A program made the position numbers and the translations under genes. The notes beneath the pieces are model-generated. The model was given only the letters and a program-made list of their open reading frames with translations. It was not told the origin of the DNA and made no database searches. 64,000 bases of DNA, taken from assembly GCF_012999535.1 (NCBI RefSeq), contig NZ_JABBWV010000002.1:1-64000 (forward strand), read 5' to 3'. Below, one piece after another: positions 25,673 through 40,024 of the stretch. Each line of letters opens with the position of its first letter. Positions within the stretch are counted from its first letter, which is position 1. This DNA is from Microbispora sp. H11081. Lineage in GTDB: Bacteria; Actinomycetota; Actinomycetes; Streptosporangiales; Streptosporangiaceae.

Positions 25673-26532
25673 GTTCGTTCCTCTCTGGGTTGCCGGCTCT
25701 GGTTCCCTGCGGGAGGCCAGGACGACGGTGGCCGCGCGGGCAGGCCCGCGGGGGACGGCTTCGGCCATGGCGGCGGGGACGGCGGCCGCACGGCCGGGTC
25801 AGGCAGCGGGCGCGCGGCGGGAGCGTCGCCCCGGCCGCGCGCGGCCGGCGGGCCGACGCGCAGGCCCGCGCCGTCGGTCCTGCCCGCGAGCCACGCGAGC
25901 AGCTCGCGCGGCGTGCCTTCCACCGCGGGGCCGTCGCCGAGGCCGGTCCAGGCCCGTACGACCTCGCCGGTGCCCGGATCGAGGGCGACGACCTCGGCCA
26001 CCGGGCTCTCGCCGCCGAGCCAGAGCATCGTGTCGTGCAGTTCTCGCCTCACGTACGTCTCGGGCCAGTCGGCCCATCCGTAGCCTGCCCCGAGGTCCGC
26101 GTGGTGCACCTCGACCTCCCTGAGCCGCCGGATGGGGACGTACCAGGCGGGGTGCTCGGGCGGCGCCATCGCCGAGACCATCGCGGTCCACGCCTCGGCG
26201 GGCATCCGCCCGGACGCCGCCGCGAACCGCTCGGCGCTGTCGCGGAGGTCGGCGAGCTGCTCGGCGGCGGGGCGGGACGCGCCCGCCTCGACGCCGGCCT
26301 CGCGGGCCTCCGCCGAGGCGTACTGCGGGGTGCGCACCCCCGTACGCGCCCAGGACAGCAGGTTGACGTAGCTGTCGGCGTTGCGGGCGACATGCGTGAG
26401 CACGTGCCCCCTCGTCCAGCCCGGCAGCAGGGACGGCGCGCGGAGATCCTCGTCGGTGAGGCGGGCGGCGGTCGCGAGCAGGCGCCCGGTCGCCTCGGTG
26501 AGCTCCCGCTCGATCTCGTCGATGACGGACAT
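25669..26532 (-). CDS. Maleylpyruvate isomerase-type (mycothiol-dependent, DinB fold) protein
   Basis: 287 aa. The N-terminal four-helix MDMPI/DinB domain carries the metal-binding region LLPGWTRGHVLTHVARNAD and a later His in EVEVHHADLGAGYGWADWP. A second alpha/beta domain follows (about 175-230). The family includes mycothiol-dependent maleylpyruvate isomerase and other mycothiol S-transferases. The last 50 residues are Pro/Arg-rich and probably disordered, which is unusual. ATG 26532 is used; ATG 26544 is four codons upstream. It overlaps the MBL hydrolase by ATGA. Confidence 0.82.
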   Translation of the reverse strand: MSVIDEIERELTEATGRLLATAARLTDEDLRAPSLLPGWTRGHVLTHVARNADSYVNLLSWARTGVRTPQYASAEAREAGVEAGASRPAAEQLADLRDSAERFAAASGRMPAEAWTAMVSAMAPPEHPAWYVPIRRLREVEVHHADLGAGYGWADWPETYVRRELHDTMLWLGGESPVAEVVALDPGTGEVVRAWTGLGDGPAVEGTPRELLAWLAGRTDGAGLRVGPPAARGRGDAPAARPLPDPAVRPPSPPPWPKPSPAGLPARPPSSWPPAGNQSRQPREERT

Positions 26533-26729
26533 GATGAGAATCATGGCCCCTGGCGGCCCCCGGCGCGTCAGGGCGGGGAAGAGCGGGGCGTTCGCGGCGG
26601 TTGTATGAGCAGGGGTTTTCCGCGGACGGCAGGCACCGGTTTGACGAAGCTCATACCCTGGTTCACGGAGCGTGTCCCACGAAGCGCGCGGGGCCGCCCT
26701 CTCCGGCCGCCGGACGACGCCCCCCGAAA

Positions 26730-26752
26730 TTGTCGGTGGCCGTGGATAGCCT
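26730..26752 (+). promoter_or_regulatory. PafBC-type DNA-damage promoter of uvrA
   Basis: TTGTCGGTG (26730-26738), eight bases, TAGCCT (26747-26752): a perfect match to the RecA-independent damage promoter TTGTCRGTG-N8-TANNNT described in mycobacteria. Transcription would begin near 26759, giving a leader of about 37 bases. Confidence 0.8.
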
Positions 26753-26795
26753 GCCCGTGCACCTCCATTCACCTCATCGACCTATCGGGACCACC

Positions 26796-29636
<2,841 letters not shown>

Positions 29637-29801
29637 GTATTCGTCTCATGTTCTCTCCCTACTCTTCTGCTTCCGACCGCGTCACCCCGGACCGGCCACG
29701 GGGTGATGGCCGCACCTGAGAGCACACAGGGTGACGCGTCGCGAAGGGGAAGATCCGGGGCCCGTGGACGTCCAGGGCCGCCACATCAGGGAAGGACGAG
29801 C

Positions 29802-30248
29802 ATGACGGAAACGACACGCCGGGCCGTGATCTTCGGCGCCGGGGGGGCCGGGCTGGCCGCGGCGCTGAGCGCGTGCGGCGGGGACGACACGACGTCGGCG
29901 GGCCAGGGTACGTCCCAGGACGGCCAGACGCAGGCGGCCCAGTCTCAGGGAGCACAGGGCGGTGGCGAGATCGCGAAGACCTCCGACATCCCCCAGGGCG
30001 GCGGCAAGGTCTTCAAGGACCAGGACGTCGTGATCACGCAGCCGGAGGCCGGCACGTTCAAGGCGTTCAGCGCGACCTGCACCCACCAGGGCTGCCCGGT
30101 CGGCAGCGTCTCGGGCAACGAGATCGTCTGCCCGTGCCACGGCAGCAAGTTCAGCGCCAAGGACGGCTCCGTGACCAACGGACCGGCCACCCAGCCGCTG
30201 GCCGAGAAGGCCATCAAGGTGAGCGGCGACAGCATCACCCTCGCCTAG
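29802..30248 (+). CDS. Rieske [2Fe-2S] lipoprotein, Tat-exported
   Basis: 148 aa. The N-terminus has a twin Arg ([14 protein letters not shown]) and a lipobox ending LSAC, so it is probably exported folded by Tat and lipid-anchored outside. A Gln/Ser/Gly-rich linker precedes a Rieske domain with cluster ligands in CTHQGC and CPCHGS. Such small Rieske proteins may pass electrons at the membrane; the partner is unknown. ATG 29802 follows GGGAAGGA. Its position between uvrA and uvrC does not suggest a repair role by itself. Confidence 0.92.
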   Translation: MTETTRRAVIFGAGGAGLAAALSACGGDDTTSAGQGTSQDGQTQAAQSQGAQGGGEIAKTSDIPQGGGKVFKDQDVVITQPEAGTFKAFSATCTHQGCPVGSVSGNEIVCPCHGSKFSAKDGSVTNGPATQPLAEKAIKVSGDSITLA

Positions 30249-30376
30249 GCATCACGCGGGGGCCGCGGTCCGGCCGGACGGCGGCCCCGGCGGGAACCGG
30301 CCGGGCCGCTGCGGTGATCTACAGCGTAAAGGCGGTCTCGCCTCCCATGGCACCGGAGCCCGCGCGGACCGCGGGA

Positions 30377-30399
30377 TTGTCGGCGGGGGCCAGTAGTCT
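30377..30399 (+). promoter_or_regulatory. PafBC-type promoter of uvrC, predicted leaderless start
   Basis: TTGTCGGCG (30377-30385), eight bases, TAGTCT (30394-30399): one mismatch to TTGTCRGTG-N8-TANNNT. Transcription is expected at about 30406, one base before the uvrC GTG at 30407. No Shine-Dalgarno is present upstream, which agrees with a leaderless mRNA. Confidence 0.65.
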
Positions 30400-30406
30400 T
30401 TTGCGT

Positions 30407-32365
30407 GTGGCGGATCCGGCAACTTATCGACCGGCGCCCGGATCGATCCCCGAGTCGCCAGGCGTCTATCGCTTCCGCGACCCGGGCGGCCGGGTGATCT
30501 ACGTGGGCAAGGCGAAGAGCCTGCGGCAGCGGCTGAACTCGTACTTCGCGGACTTCGCCGGCCTGCACCCGCGGACGCAGACCATGCTCACGACCGCGGC
30601 GTCCGTGGACTGGACGGTGGTCGGCACCGAGGTCGAGGCGCTCCAGCTCGAATACTCCTGGATCAAGGAGTTCGACCCCAGGTTCAACGTCAAGTACCGC
30701 GACGACAAGTCGTACCCGTACCTGGCCGTGACGATGGGCGACGACTTCCCCCGGGTGCAGGTGATGCGCGGCGCCAGGCGGAAGGGCACGCGCTACTTCG
30801 GCCCCTACTCGCACGCCTGGGCCATCAGGGAGACCGTCGACCTGCTGCTGCGCGTCTTCCCCGTGCGGACGTGCTCGGCGGGGGTCTTCAAGCGGGCGGG
30901 GCAGATCGGCCGTCCCTGCCTGCTGGGATACATCGACAAGTGCTCCGCGCCCTGCGTCGGCCGGGTCACCCCCGATGAGCATCGCGCCCTCGCCGAGGAC
31001 TTCTGCGACTTCATGGCCGGCAACACCGGCCGCTTCATCAAGCGGCTGGAGCGTGAGATGCGCGACGCCGCGGCCGTGGAGGAGTACGAGCGGGCCGCGC
31101 GGCTGCGGGACGACGTCCAGGCGCTGCAGCGGGCCCTGGAGAAGCAGACGGTCGTTCTCGGCGACGACACCGACTGCGACGTGATCGCCCTCGCGGAGGA
31201 CCCGCTGGAGGCGGCGGTCCAGGTCTTCTACGTGCGCGGCGGCCGGATCCGCGGGCAGCGCGGCTGGGTGGTGGACAAGGTCGAGGAGGCCACCCCTGGC
31301 GAGCTGGTCGAGCAGTTCCTGCTCCAGATGTACGGCGAGGCGACGATCCCCCGCGAGATCCTCGTCCCTGCGCGGCCTCCGGACGAGACCGCGCTGGTGG
31401 AACTGCTGAGCGAGCAGCGGGGCTCCCGCGTCGACCTGCGCGTTCCCCAGCGTGGCGACAAGAAGAGCCTCATGGAGACGGTGGAGCGCAACGCCAAGGA
31501 GTCGCTCGCCCAGCACAAGCTGCGCCGCGCAAGCGACCTGACCACGCGCAGCCGGGCGCTGCAGGAGATCGCCGACGCCCTCGATCTCGACCAGGTGCCG
31601 CTGCGGATCGAGTGCTACGACGTGTCGCACATCCAGGGCGAGAACGTCGTGGCCTCGATGGTGGTCTTCGAGGACGGCCTGGTCCGCAAGAGCGAGTACC
31701 GCCGCTTCTCCATCAGGACCGCGGAAGGCGACGTGGCCTCGATATACGAGGTGATCTGCCGGCGGTTCAAGCGCTACCTGGAGGAACGGGCGGCGACGGG
31801 CGAGCTGGACGCCGAGGCGGAGGACGAGGCCGGGAGCGAGGGGGCCGGTCCCGTGGCGGGAACGCCGATCGACCCGGAGACCGGCCGGCCCCGCAAGTTC
31901 GCGTACCCGCCCAACCTCGTCGTGGTGGACGGCGGCCCGGCTCAGGCCGCCGCCGCCCAGCGCGCCCTGGACGAACTCGGCATCGACGACGTCGCGGTGT
32001 GCGGCCTGGCCAAGCGGCTGGAGGAGGTGTGGCTGCCCGGCGACGACCAGCCGGTGATCCTGCCGCGCAGCAGCGAGGGCCTTTACCTGTTACAACGCGT
32101 CCGTGACGAAGCACATAGGTTCGCCATCACCTACCATCGGACGAAGAGGTCGAAATCGCTCAAGGAGAGCGTGCTCGACCAGGTGCCGGGCCTGGGCCCG
32201 GCACGACGTCAGGCACTGCTGCGTCACTTCGGCTCGGTGAAGCGGTTGCGGGAGGCGAGCGCGGAGGAGATCCGCGAGGTCCCCGGCATCGGCCGCGCGA
32301 CCGCCGAGGCCATCGTCGCGGCGCTGAACGGTGAGAGCCCGTCCCCGGCGGAGCGGGGGGTGTGA
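30407..32365 (+). CDS. uvrC: Excinuclease ABC subunit C
   Basis: 652 aa. It makes both incisions in nucleotide excision repair. GIY-YIG nuclease at 15-100 ([23 protein letters not shown]), a Cys-rich patch ([23 protein letters not shown]), the UVR helical hairpin (about 210-245), the RNase H-like nuclease with [21 protein letters not shown]-type active site, and C-terminal helix-hairpin-helix repeats ([25 protein letters not shown]). An acidic insert near 470-490 separates domains. GTG 30407 is the family start and is predicted leaderless. Confidence 0.98.
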   Translation: MADPATYRPAPGSIPESPGVYRFRDPGGRVIYVGKAKSLRQRLNSYFADFAGLHPRTQTMLTTAASVDWTVVGTEVEALQLEYSWIKEFDPRFNVKYRDDKSYPYLAVTMGDDFPRVQVMRGARRKGTRYFGPYSHAWAIRETVDLLLRVFPVRTCSAGVFKRAGQIGRPCLLGYIDKCSAPCVGRVTPDEHRALAEDFCDFMAGNTGRFIKRLEREMRDAAAVEEYERAARLRDDVQALQRALEKQTVVLGDDTDCDVIALAEDPLEAAVQVFYVRGGRIRGQRGWVVDKVEEATPGELVEQFLLQMYGEATIPREILVPARPPDETALVELLSEQRGSRVDLRVPQRGDKKSLMETVERNAKESLAQHKLRRASDLTTRSRALQEIADALDLDQVPLRIECYDVSHIQGENVVASMVVFEDGLVRKSEYRRFSIRTAEGDVASIYEVICRRFKRYLEERAATGELDAEAEDEAGSEGAGPVAGTPIDPETGRPRKFAYPPNLVVVDGGPAQAAAAQRALDELGIDDVAVCGLAKRLEEVWLPGDDQPVILPRSSEGLYLLQRVRDEAHRFAITYHRTKRSKSLKESVLDQVPGLGPARRQALLRHFGSVKRLREASAEEIREVPGIGRATAEAIVAALNGESPSPAERGV

Positions 32366-32600
32366 GGTGCCCGCGCGAGCGCTGAGGCATGTCCCGTCCC
32401 GGGAAGGGCGGCGGGCAGGGCAGCGTGGGAGTTGCCCGGCGTGGCGGTGGCGCGATCAGGTGGAGAGGTGCCATGCTCCGGCACCAGGGAGTCTCCCCGC
32501 GGGAGATTCGTGTGGTCCCGGCGGCCGGGCTGGCCGGGGCGCCGGACGGCGGGGCCGACGTTGGGCGGGCTGACATGGGCGGCAGGGCGGTGAGCGGGTG

Positions 32601-33470
32601 ATGAGCACGACTGAGCCGGCGTTCGTGGTGATCACGGGAATGTCGGGGGCGGGACGCAGCACCGCCGCGAAGTCTCTGGAGGACCTCGGCTGGTTCGTGA
32701 TCGACAACCTGCCGCCGGGGCTGCTGTCCTCGCTCGCCGAGGAGGCGGGCCGGGTGAACATGGCGACGGATCGCGTCGCGGCCGTGGTCGACGTGCGCAG
32801 CCTCGCCTTCACCACCGACCTCAACGCGGCGATCGAGGAACTCGACGGGCGCGGCGTCGGCGTCCGTGTGGTGTTCCTCGAGGCGAGCGACGAGGAACTG
32901 GTCCGCAGGTTCGAGAACGTCAGGCGGCCCCACCCGCTGCAGGGCGACGGGCGGCTCGTCGACGGAATCGACCGTGAGCGCGGCATCCTGCGCGAGGTCC
33001 GCGCCAACGCCGACCTCGTCATCGACACGTCCCTGCTGAACGTCCACGAGCTGCGTAAGAAGATCGTGTCGTTCTTCGGCGGCGAGGACCGGCCGGGCCT
33101 GAAGGTGAACGTGGTGTCCTTCGGCTACAAGTACGGCCTGCCGGTCGACGCCGACCTCGTCGTGGACTGCCGGTTCCTGCCCAATCCCCACTGGGTGCCG
33201 GAACTGCGGCCGATGAACGGGCTCGACGTCCCCGTGCGCGACTACGTGCTCAGCCAGCCCGGAGCCAAGGAGTTCCTCGACGGATACGAGGAGGTCCTCG
33301 CGGTGGTGGCGGCCGGATACACGCGCGAGGGCAAGGGTTACGCGACCCTCGCCGTGGGCTGCACCGGAGGCAAGCACCGCAGCGTGGCTATAGCCGAGCA
33401 ACTCGGCGCGCGTCTGCGCGAGCGCGGCATGGACGTCCAGGTCAGCCACCGGGACGTCGGCCGGGAGTGA
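32601..33470 (+). CDS. rapZ: RapZ/YvcJ family P-loop nucleotide-binding protein
   Basis: 289 aa. N-terminal P-loop GMSGAGRS (13-20) and NLPPGLL motif; C-terminal domain with SFGYKYGLP, DCRFLPNP and GCTGGKHRSVAIAEQL. In E. coli RapZ guides RNase E to GlmZ; in actinobacteria the role is open. It binds and hydrolyses nucleotides in Bacillus. ATG 32601 directly follows an in-frame GTG 32598. It begins the conserved rapZ-yvcK-whiA block. The 235 bases after uvrC contain no clear gene. Confidence 0.95.
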   Translation: MSTTEPAFVVITGMSGAGRSTAAKSLEDLGWFVIDNLPPGLLSSLAEEAGRVNMATDRVAAVVDVRSLAFTTDLNAAIEELDGRGVGVRVVFLEASDEELVRRFENVRRPHPLQGDGRLVDGIDRERGILREVRANADLVIDTSLLNVHELRKKIVSFFGGEDRPGLKVNVVSFGYKYGLPVDADLVVDCRFLPNPHWVPELRPMNGLDVPVRDYVLSQPGAKEFLDGYEEVLAVVAAGYTREGKGYATLAVGCTGGKHRSVAIAEQLGARLRERGMDVQVSHRDVGRE

Positions 33471-33678
33471 CACGTTCGGCCGCCGCGCGGTGTGGGCGCT
33501 CCCGTGAGGACGTACGGTGGCGGGCACCGGCCCGTGACCGGTCGGGCCCGTGCCGTGGCAGCGGGGGCGGCCGTGGCGGCCCGTCTCCGGACGCGGCGAC
33601 CGGCAGGGCGTGAACGATCAGCACGACGTGAGCGCCACGGCTCCGCAGAGCGGTGCCCGTGGCGCGGCGAGGAGGACG

Positions 33679-34746
33679 ATGAAGGACCCCGCCGCGGAAG
33701 CCGCGGACCCCTCCGCCGCCCCACAGCCCTCGAAGTCACAGTCCCCGAAGTCACAGCCCCCGAAATCCCCTATCCCTGGCAGACCGATGTCCCCCCAGCG
33801 GTTCGAGACCGCCACGAGCGGTCCCAAGGTCGTCGCCCTCGGCGGCGGTCACGGCCTGTACGCCTCCCTGTCGGCCCTCAGGACCGTCACTGACGACCTG
33901 ACGGCCGTGGTGACGGTGGCCGACGACGGCGGCTCCAGCGGGCGTCTCAGGCGCGAACTGGGGGTGCTGCCGCCCGGTGACCTGCGGATGGCGCTCGCGG
34001 CCCTGTGCGGCGACGACGAGTGGGGCAAGACCTGGAGCGAGGTCGTCCAGCACCGTTTCGGCAGCGAGGGCGAGCTGCGCGGCCACGCCGTGGGCAACCT
34101 CCTCATCGTCGCGCTCTGGGAGCTGCTGGAGGACCCCGTAGCGGGCCTGGACTGGGTGGGCCGGCTGCTCGGCGCGCACGGCAGGGTGCTGCCCATGGCC
34201 TCCGTCCCGCTCGACATCCAGGCGGAGGTCGAGCTGGACGGCACGATCACGACGGTGCGCGGGCAGGTCGCCTGCGCGCTGACGCCCGGGCGGGTGCGCT
34301 CCATCTCGCTGCTGCCCTCCGACCCGCCGGCCTGCCCCCAGGCGATCGAGGCGATCGAGGCCGCCGACTGGGTGGTGTTCGGGCCCGGCTCCTGGTTCAC
34401 CAGCGTGCTGCCGCACCTCAAGGTGCCAGGACTGGCACGGGCGCTGCACGAGACGAGCGCCGGGCGGCTGGTGATCCTCAATCTCGCGCCGCAGGCGGGG
34501 GAGACCGACGGCTTCTCGCCGGAACGGCACCTGGAGGTGCTCAGGGAGCACGCCCCCGCGCTGGTCGTCGACGCGGTGGTCGCGGACGGCGCGGTGGTCG
34601 CCGACCCGGGGGCGCTGGAGAAGGCGGCGTCGTCCATGGGAGGCCGAGTCGTTTTGGCCGATGTGGCCGCCTCTGACGGATCCGCACGGCACGACGGACC
34701 ACGTCTTGCCGCTGTCCTGGACGAGATTTTCCGCGAGAAGCGGTGA
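33679..34746 (+). CDS. yvcK: YvcK/GlmR-like gluconeogenesis factor (CofD fold)
   Basis: About 355 aa. Core motifs VVALGGGHGLYASLSALR, VTVADDGGSSGRLRR, GHAVGNLLIVAL and NLAPQAGETDGFS identify the family, which binds UDP-sugars and links carbon flux to envelope synthesis. AGGAGG lies three bases before ATG 33679, a short spacing. GTG 33610 and ATG 33787 are alternatives, because the first 47 residues are a Ser/Pro/Lys-rich extension containing a tandem PKSQ-like repeat, not family core. Confidence 0.92.
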   Translation: MKDPAAEAADPSAAPQPSKSQSPKSQPPKSPIPGRPMSPQRFETATSGPKVVALGGGHGLYASLSALRTVTDDLTAVVTVADDGGSSGRLRRELGVLPPGDLRMALAALCGDDEWGKTWSEVVQHRFGSEGELRGHAVGNLLIVALWELLEDPVAGLDWVGRLLGAHGRVLPMASVPLDIQAEVELDGTITTVRGQVACALTPGRVRSISLLPSDPPACPQAIEAIEAADWVVFGPGSWFTSVLPHLKVPGLARALHETSAGRLVILNLAPQAGETDGFSPERHLEVLREHAPALVVDAVVADGAVVADPGALEKAASSMGGRVVLADVAASDGSARHDGPRLAAVLDEIFREKR

Positions 34747-34809
34747 TCGCGTGCTCACAAGGTGCGAGAGACTGACGGGCAGAGTCTGTTTGGGGGAGGA
34801 CACGCGCTG

Positions 34810-35790
34810 ATGGCCATGACGGGTGTGGTGAAAGACGAGCTGAGCCGCCTTCCGGTGCTCAAGCCATGCTGCCGGAAGGCGGAGGTGTCCACGCTGCTGC
34901 GGTTCGCCAGCGGGCTGCACCTGGTGGGCGGGCGCATCGTGATCGAGGCCGAGCTCGACACCAACGCCACCGCCCGGAGGCTGATCAAGGACATCGGCGA
35001 GGTCTTCGGGCACAAGGCCGAGGTGCTGGTCCTGGCCCCCGCCGGGCTGCGCAAGGGCTCACGCTACGTCGTGCGCGTCTACCGGGACGGCGAGGCGCTG
35101 GCCAGGCAGACCGGCCTGATCGACAACCACGGGCGTCCCGTGCGGGGACTGCCCAGGCAGGTCGTCTCCGGGGCCACCTGCGACGCCGAGGCGGCCTGGC
35201 GGGGCGCGTTCCTCGCGCACGGGTCGCTGACCGAGCCGGGCCGGTCGATGTCGCTGGAGGTGACCTGCCCGGGCCCGGAGGCGGCGCTCGCCCTGGTCGG
35301 CTCGGCCCGCCGGCTCAAGATCCACGCCAAGGCCCGCGAGGTGCGCGGCGTCGACCGCGTCGTGGTGCGCGACGGCGACGCGATCAGCGCGCTGCTGACC
35401 CGGCTCGGCGCCCACGACAGCGTGCTCGCCTGGGAGGAGCGGCGGATGCGCCGCGAGGTGCGGGCCACCGCCAACCGCCTCGCCAACTTCGACGACGCGA
35501 ACCTGCGCAGGTCGGCCCGCGCGGCCGTCGCCGCGGGGGCGAGGGTGCAGCGGGCGCTGGAGATCCTGGGCGAGGACGCGCCCGAGCACCTGGTGATCGC
35601 CGGCCGGCTGCGGGTCGAGCACAAGCAGGCGTCCCTGGAGGAGCTCGGCCAGATCGCCGACCCGCCGCTGACCAAGGACGCGATCGCCGGGCGCATCCGG
35701 CGGCTGCTCGCCATGGCCGACAAGCGCGCGCAGGACCTCGGGATCGCCAACACCGAGGCCAACCTCACCGCGGACATGCTCGCCCAGTAG
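34810..35790 (+). CDS. whiA: DNA-binding sporulation/division regulator WhiA
   Basis: 326 aa. N-terminal LAGLIDADG-like scaffold ([29 protein letters not shown]) without endonuclease residues, and C-terminal helix-turn-helix ([22 protein letters not shown]). In Streptomyces WhiA acts with WhiB to switch on ftsZ and other genes for sporulation septation, suggesting a developing organism. ATG 34810 has GGAGGA ten bases upstream; ATG 34816 is possible. It follows yvcK by 63 bases. Confidence 0.96.
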   Translation: MAMTGVVKDELSRLPVLKPCCRKAEVSTLLRFASGLHLVGGRIVIEAELDTNATARRLIKDIGEVFGHKAEVLVLAPAGLRKGSRYVVRVYRDGEALARQTGLIDNHGRPVRGLPRQVVSGATCDAEAAWRGAFLAHGSLTEPGRSMSLEVTCPGPEAALALVGSARRLKIHAKAREVRGVDRVVVRDGDAISALLTRLGAHDSVLAWEERRMRREVRATANRLANFDDANLRRSARAAVAAGARVQRALEILGEDAPEHLVIAGRLRVEHKQASLEELGQIADPPLTKDAIAGRIRRLLAMADKRAQDLGIANTEANLTADMLAQ

Positions 35791-35944
35791 GCGACGGTCT
35801 CGATCCTTCGGGCCGCCTGATCGCGTGCCGCGCACGCCGGTCCTGCGGTCCCGTGTGCACGGGGGTACGGCGGGGTCCACGCGGCGGGGAAAGCGCCCGC
35901 TCATCGGCGTGCCAGGCGTGACACGCCGTCAAAGCACGGCCCGG

Positions 35945-35956
35945 TGGTCTACACCA
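35945..35956 (+). promoter_or_regulatory. DasR-like (dre) operator before gap
   Basis: TGGTCTACACCA matches 11 of 12 bases of the DasR palindrome core TGGTCTAGACCA. It lies 87 bases before gap. TAAGGT at 35969-35974 could be the -10, which would place this site over the -35 region. DasR is a GntR repressor responding to amino sugar phosphates in Streptomyces. No dasR gene is in the window. Confidence 0.42.
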
Positions 35957-35991
35957 ATTTGGGTCCGATAAGGTCTGTCATTGAGGTTTAA

Positions 35992-38234
<2,243 letters not shown>

Positions 38235-39014
38235 ATGGCTCGCAAGCCGCTGTTCGCCGGCAACTGGAAGATGAACCTCAACCACCTCGAGGCCATCAAC
38301 CTGGTGCAGAAGCTGGCGTTCACACTGACCGACCGCGACTACGACAAGGCGGACGTGGCGGTCATTCCGCCGTTCACCGACCTGCGTAGCGTGCAGACCC
38401 TGGTGGACGCCGACAAGCTCCGCATCGCCTACGGCGCCCAGGACCTGTCGGCGAAGGACTCGGGGGCGTACACCGGGGAGATCTCCGGGGCGATGCTGAG
38501 CAAGCTCGGCTGCACCTACGCGCTCGTGGGGCACTCGGAGCGGCGGCAGTACCACGCCGAGGACGAGGCGCTGTGCAACGCCAAGGTCAAGGCCGCCTAC
38601 CGGCACTCGCTGACGCCCATCCTGTGCGTGGGCGAGGGGCTGCCGGTGCGCCAGGAGGGCCGTCACGTCGAGCACACGCTGGCGCAGCTCGACGGAGCGC
38701 TTGAGGGCGTGCCCGCCGAACAGGTGAAGTCCATCGTGATCGCGTACGAGCCGGTCTGGGCGATCGGCACCGGCGAGGTCGCGACGCCGAAGGACGCCCA
38801 GGAGGTCTGCGGCGCCATCAGGACGCGACTCGCCGAGCTGTACGGTGACGAAGTGGCCTCTGTCGTCCGTATCCTTTACGGTGGCTCGGTGAAGTCGGAC
38901 AACGTCGCCGGCATCATGGCGGAGGCCGACATCGACGGCGCCCTCGTGGGAGGGGCCAGCCTCGACGCGGCGGAGTTCGCCAAGATCTGCCGATTTGGCG
39001 AGACCTCCGGCTAG
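38235..39014 (+). CDS. tpiA: Triosephosphate isomerase
   Basis: 259 aa. TIM barrel with Lys in GNWKMN, His in GHSERRQYH, and the catalytic Glu and flexible loop in [11 protein letters not shown], ending with GGSVKSDN. It begins at the base after the pgk stop, so translation is almost certainly coupled. Confidence 0.98.
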   Translation: MARKPLFAGNWKMNLNHLEAINLVQKLAFTLTDRDYDKADVAVIPPFTDLRSVQTLVDADKLRIAYGAQDLSAKDSGAYTGEISGAMLSKLGCTYALVGHSERRQYHAEDEALCNAKVKAAYRHSLTPILCVGEGLPVRQEGRHVEHTLAQLDGALEGVPAEQVKSIVIAYEPVWAIGTGEVATPKDAQEVCGAIRTRLAELYGDEVASVVRILYGGSVKSDNVAGIMAEADIDGALVGGASLDAAEFAKICRFGETSG

Positions 39015-39138
39015 CTGAGCCGTTTGGGGGGTGCGACTTGACAACAGGTCGTACCCTCGAAGAACACAATTGAATCGTCACGCCGATGGCATCGTGCACA
39101 ACGCGTCGTGCACGCCCGGACATAGGAACAGGTCTACG

Positions 39139-39369
39139 GTGACAATCGGAATCTCCATCGCCCTCATCCTGTCGAGCGCTCTGATGGTGCTGCTCGTCCT
39201 GCTCCACAAGGGCAAGGGCGGCGGTCTGTCGGACCTGTTCGGAGGTGGGTTCACGTCGTCCTTCGGCGGCTCGTCCGTGGTGGAGCGCAACCTGGACCGC
39301 CTCACGGTCATCACGGGCGTCGTCTGGTTCGTCTGCATCATCGCTCTGGGCCTGCTGCTCAAGCCGTAG
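39139..39369 (+). CDS. secG: Preprotein translocase subunit SecG
   Basis: 76 aa with two transmembrane helices (about 1-22 and 53-74) and the conserved loop KGKGGGLSDLFGG between them. It assists SecYE during export. GTG 39139 gives the standard length; the longer frame from 39031 adds a polar, unlikely leader. TTGACA at 39038-39043 hints at a promoter in the 124-base gap after tpiA, but no well-spaced -10 is visible. Confidence 0.93.
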   Translation: MTIGISIALILSSALMVLLVLLHKGKGGGLSDLFGGGFTSSFGGSSVVERNLDRLTVITGVVWFVCIIALGLLLKP

Positions 39370-39444
39370 CGGACGGGCTCCGGCCACGCGTGACAAAGAT
39401 TCACCTTCCCCCGTCCGCGGGGCGATCGAGCAAGGAGTTCTTCG

Positions 39445-39792
39445 GTGGGTAGTGGCAACGCGATCCGTGGCAGCCGAGTCGGCGCCGGCCCCATGGGGGA
39501 GGCCGAACGCGGCGAGGCCGCCCCCCGTGTGCGGGTCCCGTTCTGGTGCGCCAACATGCACGAGACGCGCCCGAGCTTCGCCAGCGACGCGGCCGTCCCG
39601 GAGTTCTGGGACTGCCCGCGGTGCGGGCTGCCGGCCGGGCAGGATCAGTCGAACCCGCCCGCCCCGCCGAGGAACGAGCCGTACAAGACGCACCTCGCGT
39701 ACGTGAAGGAGCGTCGCAGCGACAAGGACGGCGCGCAGATCCTCGCCGAGGCGCTGGAGCGGCTGCGCTCCTCCTCCCGCCCGATCTACTGA
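39445..39792 (+). CDS. rbpA: RNA polymerase-binding protein RbpA
   Basis: 115 aa. Actinobacteria-specific activator that binds the primary sigma factor and RNA polymerase. The N-terminal tail is followed by a core with Cys in FWCANMHETRP and CPRCGLPAG, a basic linker and the sigma-interacting helix YVKERRSDKDGAQILAEAL. GTG 39445 has AAGGAG seven bases upstream. Strong evidence for an actinobacterial host. Confidence 0.95.
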   Translation: MGSGNAIRGSRVGAGPMGEAERGEAAPRVRVPFWCANMHETRPSFASDAAVPEFWDCPRCGLPAGQDQSNPPAPPRNEPYKTHLAYVKERRSDKDGAQILAEALERLRSSSRPIY

Positions 39793-39911
39793 CCGCCCAG
39801 GTCGCCCGGACGGCGTCGCTGCGGATTCACCGAGCCGCGGCGCGGAATTAGCCGGGTGCCCGGGGCCGCGCGAGCGGTCCCGGCACGCTGAACACGCCCC
39901 ACGCTGAACAG

Positions 39912-39935
39912 GCCCGGAGTCTTACGGCTCCGGGC
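39912..39935. terminator. rbpA terminator
   Basis: GCCCGGAG (39912-39919) pairs with CTCCGGGC (39928-39935), followed by TTT. Confidence 0.8.
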
Positions 39936-39990
39936 TTTCGCGTTCCCGGCCACACCGGTCCCCGCCTGACCTGACAGGCGGCTGCTCAGG

Positions 39991-40017
39991 GCGCCCCGCG
40001 TGCCGCACGCGGGGCGC
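39991..40017. terminator. Amidohydrolase-gene terminator
   Basis: GCGCCCCGCGT and ACGCGGGGCGC form a perfect 11-bp stem around GCCGC, eight bases past the stop of the minus-strand amidohydrolase gene. Confidence 0.75.
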
Positions 40018-40024
40018 TCACCCG

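Noticed and set aside
26533-26795. LexA/SOS box before uvrA
   Set aside because: No TCGAAC-N4-GTTCGA-like palindrome was found here or before recN and uvrC.
32389-32600. 70-codon frame between uvrC and rapZ
   Set aside because: No ribosome binding site, Gly/Arg-rich random-looking product, and it runs into the rapZ start.
39038-39066. sigma-70-like promoter for secG
   Set aside because: TTGACA is present but no TANNNT hexamer lies at 16-19 bases, so I did not call it.
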